Shown here in pieces: positions 38,742 through 50,182 of a stretch of DNA of 64,000 nucleotides. The first letter of the stretch is position 1, and each line of letters begins with the position of its first letter. The stretch lies in NCBI GenBank assembly GCA_921293015.1, contig OV121091.1, positions 11,561,755 through 11,625,754 on the forward strand. Direction: 5' to 3'. The position numbers and the translations under genes were made by a program. The notes under the pieces are model-generated. The model made no database searches, was not told the origin of the DNA, and worked only from the letters and a program-made list of their open reading frames with translations. This DNA comes from Phorcus lineatus. Lineage: Eukaryota; Mollusca; Gastropoda; Trochida; Trochidae.

Positions 38742-39090
38742 GAGGATATCATATGAGGGTTCATGACATACTATGTTTACGACACTCGTGCCAAATATTA
38801 GTATTTCCCGAGCGAGAGCGAGGGATAAACTGATATTTAGGCACGAGTGTCAACATAGTATGTCATGGACACGAATATGATAATTCTGTTTATTACCGAA
38901 GTAATAATTAAAATCAACATCAAATTACGATCTCCCGCTGTAAGTGCATTTGGGCATAGATGAACAGTGACGTCAAAGCATTGTTACGGACGTGACGTCA
39001 CAATGGAAAAGTGATATTGTGCCCTAGGGCATCTCATTGGTAATACGAGCCCCGATATGATTACCCTCGTAGGTAATAATGGGAGTTAGA
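38742..39090 (-). repeat. composite foldback repeat, copy 2
   Basis: Reverse-complement partner of 229-576. The hairpin module spans about 38748-38883, with arms around CATGACATACTATG (38762) and CATAGTATGTCATG (38853-38866), inner arms ACACTCGTGCC and GGCACGAGTGT, and a loop CCCGAGCGAGAGCGAGGG. The other module ends in ATTACCCTCGTAGGTAATAA near 39060. It is missing from the corresponding position of repeat copy A, so it was inserted, which supports a mobile origin. The RNA would fold into a long imperfect hairpin. Confidence 0.78.
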
Positions 39091-40054
39091 AATATACATT
39101 ATATGGTATCCTACTTCATTAGTATATATTAGATGAACATTTCCTAAATCTAGTTGGGTTTTGAGTTGACAATGTATTGCTTTGTTTGAGATGGTTTTGA
39201 ACGTGTGTATTATGATAATTACAGTTAACTTTATTTTCTTCATTAACAATCTTTGCATAAAAACGAGCAGAGAAATTTTGAAACTCTCTTTGTTAAATGA
39301 AACAGTCATAAGTCAATCTTTCTAACAGCATTGCTCTGTGGATCAAAATCATCCTTCAGCCCTTGTCAATAGAATTTAATAAGCTTTATTTAAGAGGCCA
39401 CGACACATTTAGACATTTCGAACCAAGGTTTGATCCGTTTGGGCCATTAAATTGATTATTAAGATTTGATCATGACCCAAAATTCAGTATCAATCAGTAA
39501 CTTTTCTTTACAACACCGTAAACTATTTTTCCTGGTATCACATAGACTTCAAAAGTTGAGATATTTAGGAATAGTGCATCAATAGCAATTTCAATTTTCA
39601 CTATGATGGATTAAGAACATTTAATTTGAGTCTACTCGTACGTTAAGATAATTTAAAACTTGAGAATCAAAATAGAAAGCAATGTGGAGAAAAACAACTA
39701 TGCTTTATGTCAAATAATTATAACGACTCCTTGCATGAAGTATTTGTGGATTTACAGGTGACAACTCATGATAAATTTCTTTTACTTACAAAATGATTCA
39801 AGAAAGTCATGCGGTCGTTTTGATTAAATACAGTTATTGATCTCAGTCTTTTTTTTAATATGATGTAAAGGATGGTGGTGAAACCAGTTCTTTCGAATTG
39901 TTTCTGTAATGGTTTGATATATATTACTGATAAAATTCTATCTATTCTAAACACTTTTTTCAGTGACAGTGTATTGACTTTCTGTTTGTCAAAACCATTT
40001 AAAACCATTTGACACTTGAAAACAAATCCATTTACAATATAGATTAGGACTAAA

Positions 40055-40440
40055 CATTAAAGGGGAAGTAGCACGTTTTCCCTGATGAATAAAGTAATCC
40101 CAAGAAATCGAAAATAAATGTTACCAATTGTAAGGCAGTGTCGATACCAAAATAAAAGCAGCTCCATAACGAAATACCATGTTCAGTTAATCTATGCCAA
40201 TCCATTCCTCTTCCTCAAATGCCCTGAAACTATCGCCGACTCTACGCTAAATAGACTTCTCGCACGTGCTGCATGCTTTCCCCACACACCAGACAACGCT
40301 TTCACACAGGGATGTTCGCCCTCTCTCTCCTGCACTACTGGGTTTAATAGATTTGTTTGTGACAGTGTTCACTCATGCACACATTGACTACAGATGACCG
40401 GAGTGAAATGAGATGTTTGACCCACTGAAAATAATACATA
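40055..40440 (+). repeat. dispersed repeat R-A, copy 4 (longest)
   Basis: Opens TTAAAGGGGAAGTAGCACG and holds TCGAAAATAAATGTTACC, AATTGTAAGGCAGTGTC, ATACCATGTTCAGTTAATC, CTTCCTCAAATG and, at its end, GATGTTTGACCCACTGAAAA. A segment of about 200 bp rich in CTCTCTC and CACAC (40240-40380) is specific to this copy. The 89-residue frame across it is an accident of this GC-richer insert. Absent from the matching part of segmental repeat copy A. Confidence 0.6.
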
Positions 40441-41000
40441 ATCTAATGCTTTATACGGAAAGTTTGAAGAATTACAATTTATATAAATGTTCATTACAGA
40501 TGCTCATCTATTTATTTCTATACATAAGGGAAAGTTTGTATACAAGCAGTTAGTGCAATAGCAAGTAGGACTTGCTTAACATAGCAAGACTGACATGTCC
40601 GAATCATAGAAAACAAATTCCAGCCATTTACCATGAGGTAAAAATGACAATATTTTCTGTCTTAAATAGACACTTGATATTATAGCAATATGGGTGACAG
40701 ATTATCAATCATACCTGTTATACCTGAAAAGGTATAGGAAATGCACCTGCATATATGTGCTAAAGCCAAAAATAGCTTTTGTAGGTGACACCAGATATTT
40801 GTATTTGATAGATGACCTAAAATGAAACAGCTTTGACGACATTCAGCAATAAAATACATACGAGTTCCAATTTGAAAATAAATCTGAGGTGTTGATTTTC
40901 AAGGTATGTGTATCATTTCACAAAATAAAATAAAGACTTCAAAGTTTCTCAGTTGTGCATTATTAAAAACCTAAACTTGGCTATTAATGGATTTCAGGTG

Positions 41001-42850
41001 TAAACGCCAAAATAAGGCTAAGGCGTCCTTAAATAAACTGCATTGAGTGTGATAAAATTCAGATCCATCATAGACAACTTTCTAAACTATTTTATAAATA
41101 ATTAGATTGTGAAATAGAAAAATAAGCTTTGCCCAAGTCATGAACTCTGGCGACAAAGAACATGCTCTTATATGCAAAAGACATGACGTTGCATACATGT
41201 AATATGTATTGAGTGATTCCCCCGTGGGCAGATCTTCAAGTAAAGATTGATAAAACCACAAGGTCATAAATCAGAAATGTTTGAAGGCTTAAGATTGGCA
41301 TTACTTTTAAAAACGTTTTTCTAACACACATTACATATACTGTAAGAAAGCTTAAGCATTTAATGAGTTTATGTTCAACCTCATGGACCCGCCTGAAATG
41401 TAACACTTTGTTCATTGTTTATAAGGTATAACTTGGCCCATTAATAGGGGCTACTGTTGCATAATCTAATTATCCCAAGCAATGTCAAAATTGAATTTCA
41501 AACATACGTTTTAATATTAGTTTTAAAATTCTATGCTTTTTTTTCTTTTTCTCTTCTACCGTTTGTTCAAGTTCCTATTATATGTTTTGGTTTTATTGCA
41601 AAGACAAAACACATCATAAAATAACATTAACATAAACCAGACAGAAAAAGGTGACATACTAGCACATCAAAATACAATATCCTTAAACAAATACTATAAA
41701 ACAGTATTTGCTGTGTTTGTACAGTACAATGACATTCGTGACATAGTCGATGTTAATAATTTTCGCTGAGCATTTTTATGATGTTGGGTCAGTTACTTGA
41801 CAGTTTGAGATATTATGTTTACCTAGCAGTCAGTTAAGTGGATCAACTCATCCTATGACAAACGATATACAAGAGGCGGATAATATTGATGCTTTACGTT
41901 TGATTGAATATCTTTTTAATACATTCAACTCATTTGCAATACTATTGATGTACATCGAGTTGGGGGATTAAATGTTGAAGAGGCAAATTTACGCATACAT
42001 AAATCATCTTTATTCTTGAAAAGCAACAATGTGATGAATCGTGTACTTTACGACGACATTTCGATCTACATTGTATCGAAACGTTTCCTTCCCAGGTCAA
42101 AGAAGTTTTAAATCCATAAAATTCCCTTCATCTTCTTTCATATAAAATTGAACATTATTTCAAAATAAATTTCACTAACAACACATAAGTTACTATAAAC
42201 AAATGTAATGATTAACATTTAATTTCAAGGCAAAATTCAATCAATTGCTAGTGGATTACATATAAATGTCAATAAATGCATCAAATGTGATTGCCACTAT
42301 GAATAATATGATATTGATTTCGCTTCTGTATTGTGAATGGAATTCCATCACGTATTTGCTCTAATCACTTCTGGGCATGTCATAATTAAATAATGTTTTT
42401 TTTTATTTGGTACTGTTGATTAAAATATTTTTTAAAGAAGCCTGAATCTTACGATCGTTTTAAGTTTCAATTATCAAATCAGAGAACATAAATTCAGTAC
42501 TGAATTCAGTGTACTGATAAAAAATGTAATTCTATCAAAATGCTACTGTCTATTGGGCAAATTCTATTTTGTGATAGATCCACCCTTAGTGAAATAGGAT
42601 GTCATAGTAATCATGATTTAGTTAATCTTTTCAAGTACGGGCTTCCGTTGACAGTAACAATCTCTTTGAAAGAAATTGATCTTTAAATTCTTATTAAATT
42701 ATTTTATCAATACATACATAATATTCATTTGAAAAGATGTTTTTATTGTTGAACTGAGAGAAAAAAATGAATTAATGTTTGGTAAAGACGAAAACATTGG
42801 GAGTCCCTATTTTATCCCCAAAAAATAAAAAAATAATTGCAGATAATATG
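41001..42850. repeat. diverged segmental repeat, copy C (partial)
   Basis: Third direct copy. It aligns by eye with copy B from 34560 onward and still shows weak block matches at 42440-42790 (GAACATAAATTCAGTAC; GAACTGAGAGAAAAAAATG against GAACGGAGGAGAAATG in copy B). Similarity fades near 42.85 kb, so only about the first third of the unit remains. No exon is conserved among the copies. Confidence 0.6.
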
Positions 42851-45540
42851 TTATAGATAGATATTGTAAAATGTTAAATTGACATGTAGATACCAGTCCT
42901 CTTTCTGTTAGGTCTTGTCTTGAAAACTTTCAGCAAATTTTTATTGAAAAAAACAACAACTCAGAGATAAAATTGAACATATCCATCTAAAAGATTATTC
43001 CCACCTTTTAAAATTTATATCGCATTAACGTCTAGACCCAACTTTTTCTTCGATGCCCATTGTACAATGTAAATTGAATTATTTCTCTTCTTTTGCATGT
43101 CATTTTATTTCAGTCAAAATTTTAATCTGTTAAAACAAAAACCACTGTGACTTTGCTTATTTTTATCACTTTTATCAAAAAGATCATATAAAAGTCATAA
43201 CATATTACCAAAGTCTAGGAAGGGTTATTTTGGACCAGACAGAAAAATAAGAGAGCGTGAGTGTTGATTCTGACTGTTTGTTAGAATAACATAGTCTTTC
43301 GTGTTTTTTCATTGCACGGGAACAAACATAAACTAATTCCTGTCTAAATATAGCTTTCGATTTTGTAATAACGGAAAAAGAATAACTTAACTTTCCAAAG
43401 AAATGTGTATGTTAAGGTCTGGCCTGTTTTTCCTCCGGTCGCAAATTTTGCCTGCATCGTGACAATGGCCATTCTCTCCCAACAGAGGTTTCTCCGACAT
43501 AAATTCCTAACAATCCCTGTTAAAATAAGAGCTCTTTTCGAGCTTGGAGGAGTTTCCCTTATCGACACAATCAATGTAACTTAAACAACTTTGCAATATT
43601 TCATACAATGAAAACACCAAATGTATGAATAACACATTTGTTGTCAACCAGGCTTATAGAGTGATGCAGTCGCTAAATGAGGAGCAACTATTCTGCAAAG
43701 AAATCTCAAGGTGCAAGGTGCATATTCGATTAAAGTTTAGCTTTTGTTAAGCTTACGGAAATAACTTAGACGGTTTGAATGATAACTTTTGAAACGGCGT
43801 CGCTGATTGCACAACTAACTTTGAATCCAATCAGGTTTCTACATTTCTATACCGAGAAACGTTCGAATTATTATTATTATAAATATTAGCATGGACTAAA
43901 GCAGGATGTCTTTTATTTGTAATTATGAATCATAACTTTCAACTATTTCATTTATTTCTTCGAGAAATAAACTAATAACCATTGAAATCTTTACGTGACA
44001 TGGTATTTATATATCGGTGATATTATTTACCCTCTACATAAGCGCGAACAGTTTCAATAATGTGAACTTCTCAAGTACTGAATAAACTCTGCTAATGGAT
44101 ATCGTTATACACACGTCCTTTTTTAAGAATCATACGAAATTAATTCCAACCAGACAGTCGACCGATATAGTGCAAATAATAATAATTCAACTGTTAACTG
44201 AATAGTATTTACTTCAACAATATGGAACAACTTTGAATTAGTCCGAGTAATGTATAATGAAGTCATTAAAGTTGGTATGATGGTGAAGAACTAAGAGAGT
44301 TAAAAAGTAACAGTTTCAACAAATATTTCATATTTAATTAAAGAATCAATAAAGTAATTTTGAGAGTAACAAAGCATAAATAAAGATTGTATTCTTGTAT
44401 TTCTTTCAAATAAATTTGTATCTGATATGAAAAGTAACCGAACCAAATTAATATCTCACTTTGGTTTTGAAAAATATTATATAAAACATAATTGATTCGC
44501 TGGATCATTGATATAAAGATTATATATAGATATAAATTCCTAATAATTCCAAAATAAATGTTCTATACCTAAGTGATAAAAATGCTTTTATATAGAAGAA
44601 AAGGTAAGCTGATTTATGACAGGCAATTGTGTCCATTGAATATTCAGAAATTGATGAATGTGTAAAATGAGTGAATAAGTTGTAGATGATAAAATGATTA
44701 TTTTCCAATTATCGATCAAAACCGATTGTTACTGCCCAATGTACCAATTGTATTTTTGTATCATTTCTGCCCAGATCGAAGGCACCGACTATCGTAATTC
44801 TGCAATCAATCAAGGTTTTTGATGGAAGTCGCCAATGAACAATGTTATTATGACGTCAAAAGCAGTAGTCCGTTTCGATGATTGAGGGCTGAATTTTATT
44901 GATGGTTCTTATGATTAACCCGATAATTTGTCATTGTTATGTCAGAAAAAAAAGGAGAGCATCAAATTCAACTATCATGTTCAAGCTCATTATTAGGGTC
45001 AACCGCTCGACCTTCGGCTCCTTGCATGAAATATAACACTTAATAACAAAAAGGAACACTATAGCAAACAAATGGTGGTTATATGATATTTCTATTTCTT
45101 AATTAATAGGGTGTGTTATATATAAGCGTTATTTTAAATTCTATCTCAATAATGCGTCGATGAGGTATCTATTTATATAGACAAATGTAACCATCAAATG
45201 CAAAACGTTAAAAGGTTTAAGTATTAATCAAGCTGAATTGCATTATTACGTGAATTAAAATATTCATACATTGTAATAGTTGGTGTAAATCAAAACGAAT
45301 AATAAGAAAGCTAGACAAGAATTGTTATTGGCTTATTGTTATATTATGTTTGCAAATTGTTGCATCTTAATTTCTTAAAATTTGTTGTTTTTATTTATTT
45401 TGCTCTAGTCAATGTAAAAGCAGGTCACGTGACGCATTTTCAAGTTTGTGTTAGTAAATGAGATATTTTCTTCAATCTATTAATATGTTGATATAAAACA
45501 CATGCATAACAAATTTAAGGAAAAATGAATTTCGGTTTTA
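42851..45540. other. gene-free stretch
   Basis: Holds dispersed repeat R-B copy 2 (43770-43875). A GC-richer patch at 43420-43570 has a 76-residue minus-strand frame with no recognisable domain or clear splice sites. The remainder is A+T-rich without supported features. Confidence 0.4.
43770..43875 (+). repeat. dispersed repeat R-B, copy 2
   Basis: Counterpart of 9440-9560, with shared blocks GATAACTTTTGAAACGGCG, TCGCT, CTAACTTTGA and CAGGTTTCTACATTTCTA. Non-coding; boundaries uncertain. Confidence 0.5.
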
Positions 45541-45544
45541 TAAA

Positions 45545-45664
45545 ACACTTAATTACTCATGGTGAGGTCATCACGTGAAATACAAGGACACCCGAACCAG
45601 ACTCCCTCGGCGGTCTCGAATCCTTGTATTTCACATAATGACCTCACCATGAGTAATTAAGTGT
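45545..45664. repeat. 120-bp near-perfect inverted repeat (hairpin)
   Basis: Two 44-base arms, 45545-45588 and 45621-45664, are reverse complements at 42 of 44 positions. The left arm starts ACACTTAATTACTCATGG and contains TGAGGTCATCACGTG; the right arm ends CCATGAGTAATTAAGTGT. The 32-base loop is GC-rich (CGAACCAGACTCCCTCGG). The two mismatches are both C against T, within the CACGTG/TATGTG stretch. It could be a hairpin-type MITE or a source of long double-stranded RNA. No target-site duplication is obvious. Confidence 0.9.
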
Positions 45665-47739
45665 ATAATGTTCTTCTGATTAGATTTTTAAAAATGTTTT
45701 GGTCAGTAAGGGGTATATATTAGTGCTAATACATTATAGTTACTATCTCTTAAATGATTTTGATGATTATTGCATTTTACATGTTTAAATCATCTGTAGA
45801 GCGTGACGACTTAACCAAAGCTTTTATATTAACTTAACATTTTTTTAAATGATTAATAATTTGATTAATAAGGTTAAAGTTATCCATATAAATTAATTGA
45901 AAGCGGGATTATTCTGAATCAGTCACTTGTTGAAATTGACAGGAATGTACCTCATTAAAATTAATGACTTCGAGATGTCAATGTAATCCCAACAAAAATA
46001 TTATCTTCTTTTCTGTAAATAAAACAACGTCAATCCTTGCTGGAAAGATTCAATTAAGGATTATATCGAAATGAAATCAATCTGAACCTTAGCATTTGTG
46101 AATCAGTTTTGTCAAAGATTGTCAACATTCAAAATGGTCTTCGCTACTAGACATAAAGAGCACATAACGTTGTATTGACACAGTGCTGAAAGGTTAATAT
46201 GTCAGAGAAAGCAATGTTATCGCGAAGGATTTACTAGAAATATCTATTAAACATAAAAATAAAGCCAATTTTCTTTCCACAGTGAATCATGCGTTTACGC
46301 TTTTCAGACAAAAAAAATATTGTAAACTTGATGTTAAAATTATTATATTTTAATCAAAGAAAGTAAATAATGATTAAATAGCTACATTTCATTAGAAACT
46401 TACTTTCTTATAGCCTTATATCGGTCTCATCATTGCTATCCAAATCAAATGTCTTTGAACTTTTCCAAGCAAGTATATGCTGCCTTTCACACCCTCAAAT
46501 GTGCATGATAAAAAAAAATTTTAATTACTAATTAATTTCAACATCCCTATGTGTACTTTCTTGTTATCGCTAGTAATAGGTATTTTGAATCGTGGGCCGT
46601 TGGTGTACCATGTGAGAGACATGTAAAATATGCATATACCGTGGGTGCCCATGTGATTTAATTTCATCTCGAATAGGTGACACTTAAGAGGTACCGTGAG
46701 TTAATTAGTTTCAGTTCTATAACTAGTAATGTTTTTCACTGTTCTATATGTTTGAATTATTAAGAATTGTAATCTGATTAATATGCAACTGTTAAAATCA
46801 TGAACTTCATTTAAAATATGTCGCGTCTGCAATGCTTGAACTTGAATTCAGAGGAAATGTGCAGTATAATAGCCCTGTTCATTTTATCAAATCGAATCGT
46901 TTTTTAAAACTTTGACGTTAAGCAAAATATGTATGTTCCTTTGCAGATAATTTCACTTTCATTGACTATATATTTTTCTCTCAATTCCACCATCAATTCA
47001 TTTTCGATTAATTATGTAAGAAAACAATTTTCATTTTAACCTGTATATGTTCCAAAAGATTATACACTTTTACACTATATTAAGGTAATAATATATTATT
47101 CTATATAATGATGACATCCAAACAGGAAGAACACGGGTAAGAATCGTATACCATGTGTCAAATTTTTTAGACTGAATTATGCTCTAAATCAGTTTCGTTT
47201 TCGTTACCTACCGGTATTCATTTCATCGAATTGAAGTCATTTTACACGCGGTTGAATGTGTTGAGGACATTGTTTTCAAATTGTGACTTTCACATGAGCA
47301 GAATAACACTTTTGTCTCAAAATTTGGAACTTGATATGTAATACTGTAATTATTAACTAATTTATTTGCGTTACTCTTGAAGTAATTAAGGGATAACAGC
47401 TATCAAAGGAAATATTGTACATTGTGAAAACGATGGGTTGATTAAATGATGTTAGTTTGAAGAAAGTAACATGAGAATGAAGATGAATCACCCATAATGA
47501 TAACACACACAAATAGTGGCCAAATAGATGGAACTCATACCACATGAACATAAACATGAACATCTCCTACATGTATCAGTTACTTATACCATAATCAGTT
47601 GAATTCCATGAAGTAATACAGTAAGGTAGGTGATTGTTTAGCAGATCTGCCTCATTTGCATATATAAAATTTTTCTTAAACACGAGGTGTCAAATATGAG
47701 AACACAAATACATTTCTCATTTTTGAGGATGTTTTTATG
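45665..47739. other. gene-free A+T-rich stretch
   Basis: No supported exon, RNA gene or mobile element. The short frames are driven by A+T-rich sequence. Confidence 0.45.
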
Positions 47740-47985
47740 TTAAGGGATTGATATACATGGGAGAGCATCTCGAAGTCAATCCGTTCGCGGATACGAAGCC
47801 AGTGAAGCGAGTTGGGGTTGGTGATATGTATAAACGACGTTTTGTTCTTGTGACAATACGAGCTGCCTGATTTGAATTATTTGTAGACGCTCGTAAAAAT
47901 GCCGCCCAATGAGATGATCGGAGATTAGATTTCCAGCCAACACTTTGTGATTTTTGACCGTTTATTGTGACTTTCAATTGGCGTA
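47740..47985 (-). mobile_element. non-LTR retrotransposon (LINE) reverse-transcriptase fragment, frameshifted
   Basis: On the minus strand one frame reads NQAARIVTRTKR and another continues with HITN then LHWLRIRERIDFEML. These match the segment near the C-terminal end of CR1/L2/jockey-type reverse transcriptases, whose usual form is AARLVT...HITP..LHWLPI..RI.FK. At least one frameshift separates the two halves (near 47830), and another reading ERLQIIQ lies just upstream in a third frame. It is a dead fragment of about 240 bp. The stretch is visibly less A+T-rich than its surroundings. Confidence 0.7.
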
Positions 47986-49568
47986 ATGATGGTAATGCTT
48001 GTGACTTACAAGAAGATCTTGAATGAACTCATTCTAAATTAGTCACCCAGAATCGATTTTTTGCTCTTCGGAAGATTACAAAACATCCACCTGTTCTTCG
48101 TACCCATGGTAATTTATATGGCATTACATGGGGGTTTTGTTAATAAAACGTCTAATACTAGCAGCGGTTGGTATACGTGTTATCTTTATCCCAAAGCAAA
48201 ACAAATGTTTTGTTAATGGCATCAATGGTGAAACTGGCAGTCCCACAGTCTAAGTTGAATCAATAAACATTTCGAATATCATAGTCGCTCCTTGTCACAA
48301 ACAGGAAGTTTATTCATTAGCAAAGCTAATTTCCAACAATGATTATAAGCTCAATTTCTTCATTTGAATACATTTTCATGACACTAGTGATTAAGGCACA
48401 GATTATAGCCAAATGGTGTCACTTATTGGACGATGTTTGATGGATAGATGAGGACACGTGTTTTAGAGATTGAATATCAAGTAATTGAAACAAAATAATG
48501 AAGGCCTTATTGTTTTTTTCTTTTGTAGATCAAATAATCAATTGATTCTAGGTTAATGATAATTGAGGTTTATTATAGGTGTACTTCACCGTACATCAAG
48601 GGTAATCATCAACAAACAGATTTGCTTGAATAAATATCAAGAAATTGAATCTATAGAATATTAACCTGCAATTTAATGGGATACCTTGATAATACATAAA
48701 TGATATTTTTAGAAACAGTTATTACTGGCTCGAAAAGATCATTATTTTTATCAATCATTGCTTTTTTATCTATCATTATTTATATCATCATATTATAATG
48801 TGTTAATGTTTTTCTTTAGGCTACATTCAATATTATGTAAACAACCTAACATAATACTAATAAAGGACAAACACTTAAAGTTGATTATTTTAATAAAGTT
48901 AATATTTAGATGTAGAAGGGTCGTTGCAAAATAAAGAGTTCAGCTTTGTGTATGCTTGTAAATATAAAACATACTTCTTTGTCTTCATGTCATTTGAATA
49001 ATGGTTTTGTAATGTGAGTTCATTGACTTGAATTTTTTTTTACCGTTTCAAGCAAGCGGTCAATATATAAAACGATGTAGATATACATCATTAATTTGAA
49101 CAAGTTTTTTCTGCAAGAAATTCAGGTCAATCTTGTACTAGTTTTGGCTCTTATTTAATCTTTAGTGTTTAGAATTTGCGAGATACTGTTAGTAAAGGGT
49201 TAAGTCTCACGAAAACGAAAACGTTTTTAATAATTGTTTATAATATACAAAGCAGTTTTAAACAATCGAATAATGAACAGTTAATGTATGGGAATCCATT
49301 TCCATATCTCTCATGATTTAAAGATCTTTACATCAAAATGTTCCCAAGTAGTTTTTGCTTCATATTTGATAACCTCTTCTACTAATACGGAATGTTTTAT
49401 CCTCTATCCAAGCAAATTTCCTTCGTAAATATATATATCATCAATGATTTAACTTTTAGCTATAAGTAAAGTGATGTGAATTGAACTACTCGGACAATAA
49501 TTGCTGCAAAAGAATTATCAAATGAGGTGGTGAGCGGGGGTTTAGATCGAGAAGCTTTATATCATAAC
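47986..49568. other. gene-free A+T-rich stretch
   Basis: Nothing that I can support as a gene or element. Confidence 0.45.
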
Positions 49569-49570
49569 TA

Positions 49571-50180
49571 CAGCTGCATACCAAAAGTTTGTTCACATAC
49601 CTGGGTACACTAGTGAAAATTTCATGTAATTTGGGAAGCCTTTAAAGTATCGTAGTATTGCAAGTAAAACCGATTTTTGTTGAATTTTCAATACATATGT
49701 GCAGATTCATTCTGCTTTAAGGCAAATGTTCATGATAACACACAATTAAACGTAACGTTTTTGGCAGATTATTAAAGTGACCAGGGTTCAACATTTTGAA
49801 TGCACTTATTTTTCTCTACAAAATACTTTATAAATTATCAACTGCTTCAAAAATTAGTCATGTTTGATCCTTTTTATTAAGTGAATGTGATTGTGCTGAC
49901 TTTATTTTCAGAAAGTTGATATGGAACATTTTATTCGAAATCTAAAGAAATCGAAATTTTGAAAATGGGACTCCTTTTGTCTATTTCAGCATGCCAAAAT
50001 TCGAATTTTTGCACGAGAGACTAGCCGTCAGTTCAAGAATAGCTATCTCAAAGTTGGGCAATAAATGCTCCTTTGTTAGTTTTGCTGAAAATATTATAAT
50101 GACGTCCAAAATAAACCAAAAATACATGATGTTTGAACTTCGACTCAGTGGTAAGTGAACAAACTTTCGGTATACAGCTG
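49571..50180. mobile_element. Tc1/mariner-like MITE with 31-bp terminal inverted repeats
   Basis: The left end begins CAGCTGCATACCAAAAG at 49571. The right end, read inward on the minus strand from 50180, begins CAGCTGTATACCGAAAG. Both continue to GTTTGTTCAC and then TACC, so the inverted ends run about 31 bases with three mismatches. Both ends are flanked by TA (49569-49570 and 50181-50182), the target duplication of Tc1/mariner elements, and the CAG start with AGTTTG also fits Tc1-type ends. The 610-bp body has no transposase, so it is non-autonomous. Confidence 0.75.
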
Positions 50181-50182
50181 TA

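Larger units (their letters stand above)
34501..41000. repeat. diverged segmental repeat, copy B
   Basis: Second direct copy. Anchors to copy C are: CATTGAGTGCGATAAAATTC (34559) against CATTGAGTGTGATAAAATTC (41042); GATTAAAACCACAAGCTC (34768) against GATAAAACCACAAGGTC (41249); GAAGGCTTA (34803) against 41283; AAGGTATAAACTGGTCCATTA (34958) against AAGGTATAACTTGGCCCATTA (41424), quoted here only as landmarks; and ATGATGTTGGATCAG (35282) against ATGATGTTGGGTCAG (41778). It carries two private insertions, the foldback element at 38742-39090 and repeat R-A at 40055-40440. Removing these gives a unit of about 5.8 kb, close to copy A after its own correction. No coding content recognised. Confidence 0.68.

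Noticed and set aside
43344..43574. 76-residue minus-strand frame in a GC-richer patch
   Set aside because: No recognisable domain, no clear splice sites and no second exon; left uncalled.
47735..47977. 80-residue host protein on the minus strand
   Set aside because: It is a composite of two frames of a degraded LINE reverse transcriptase, not a gene.
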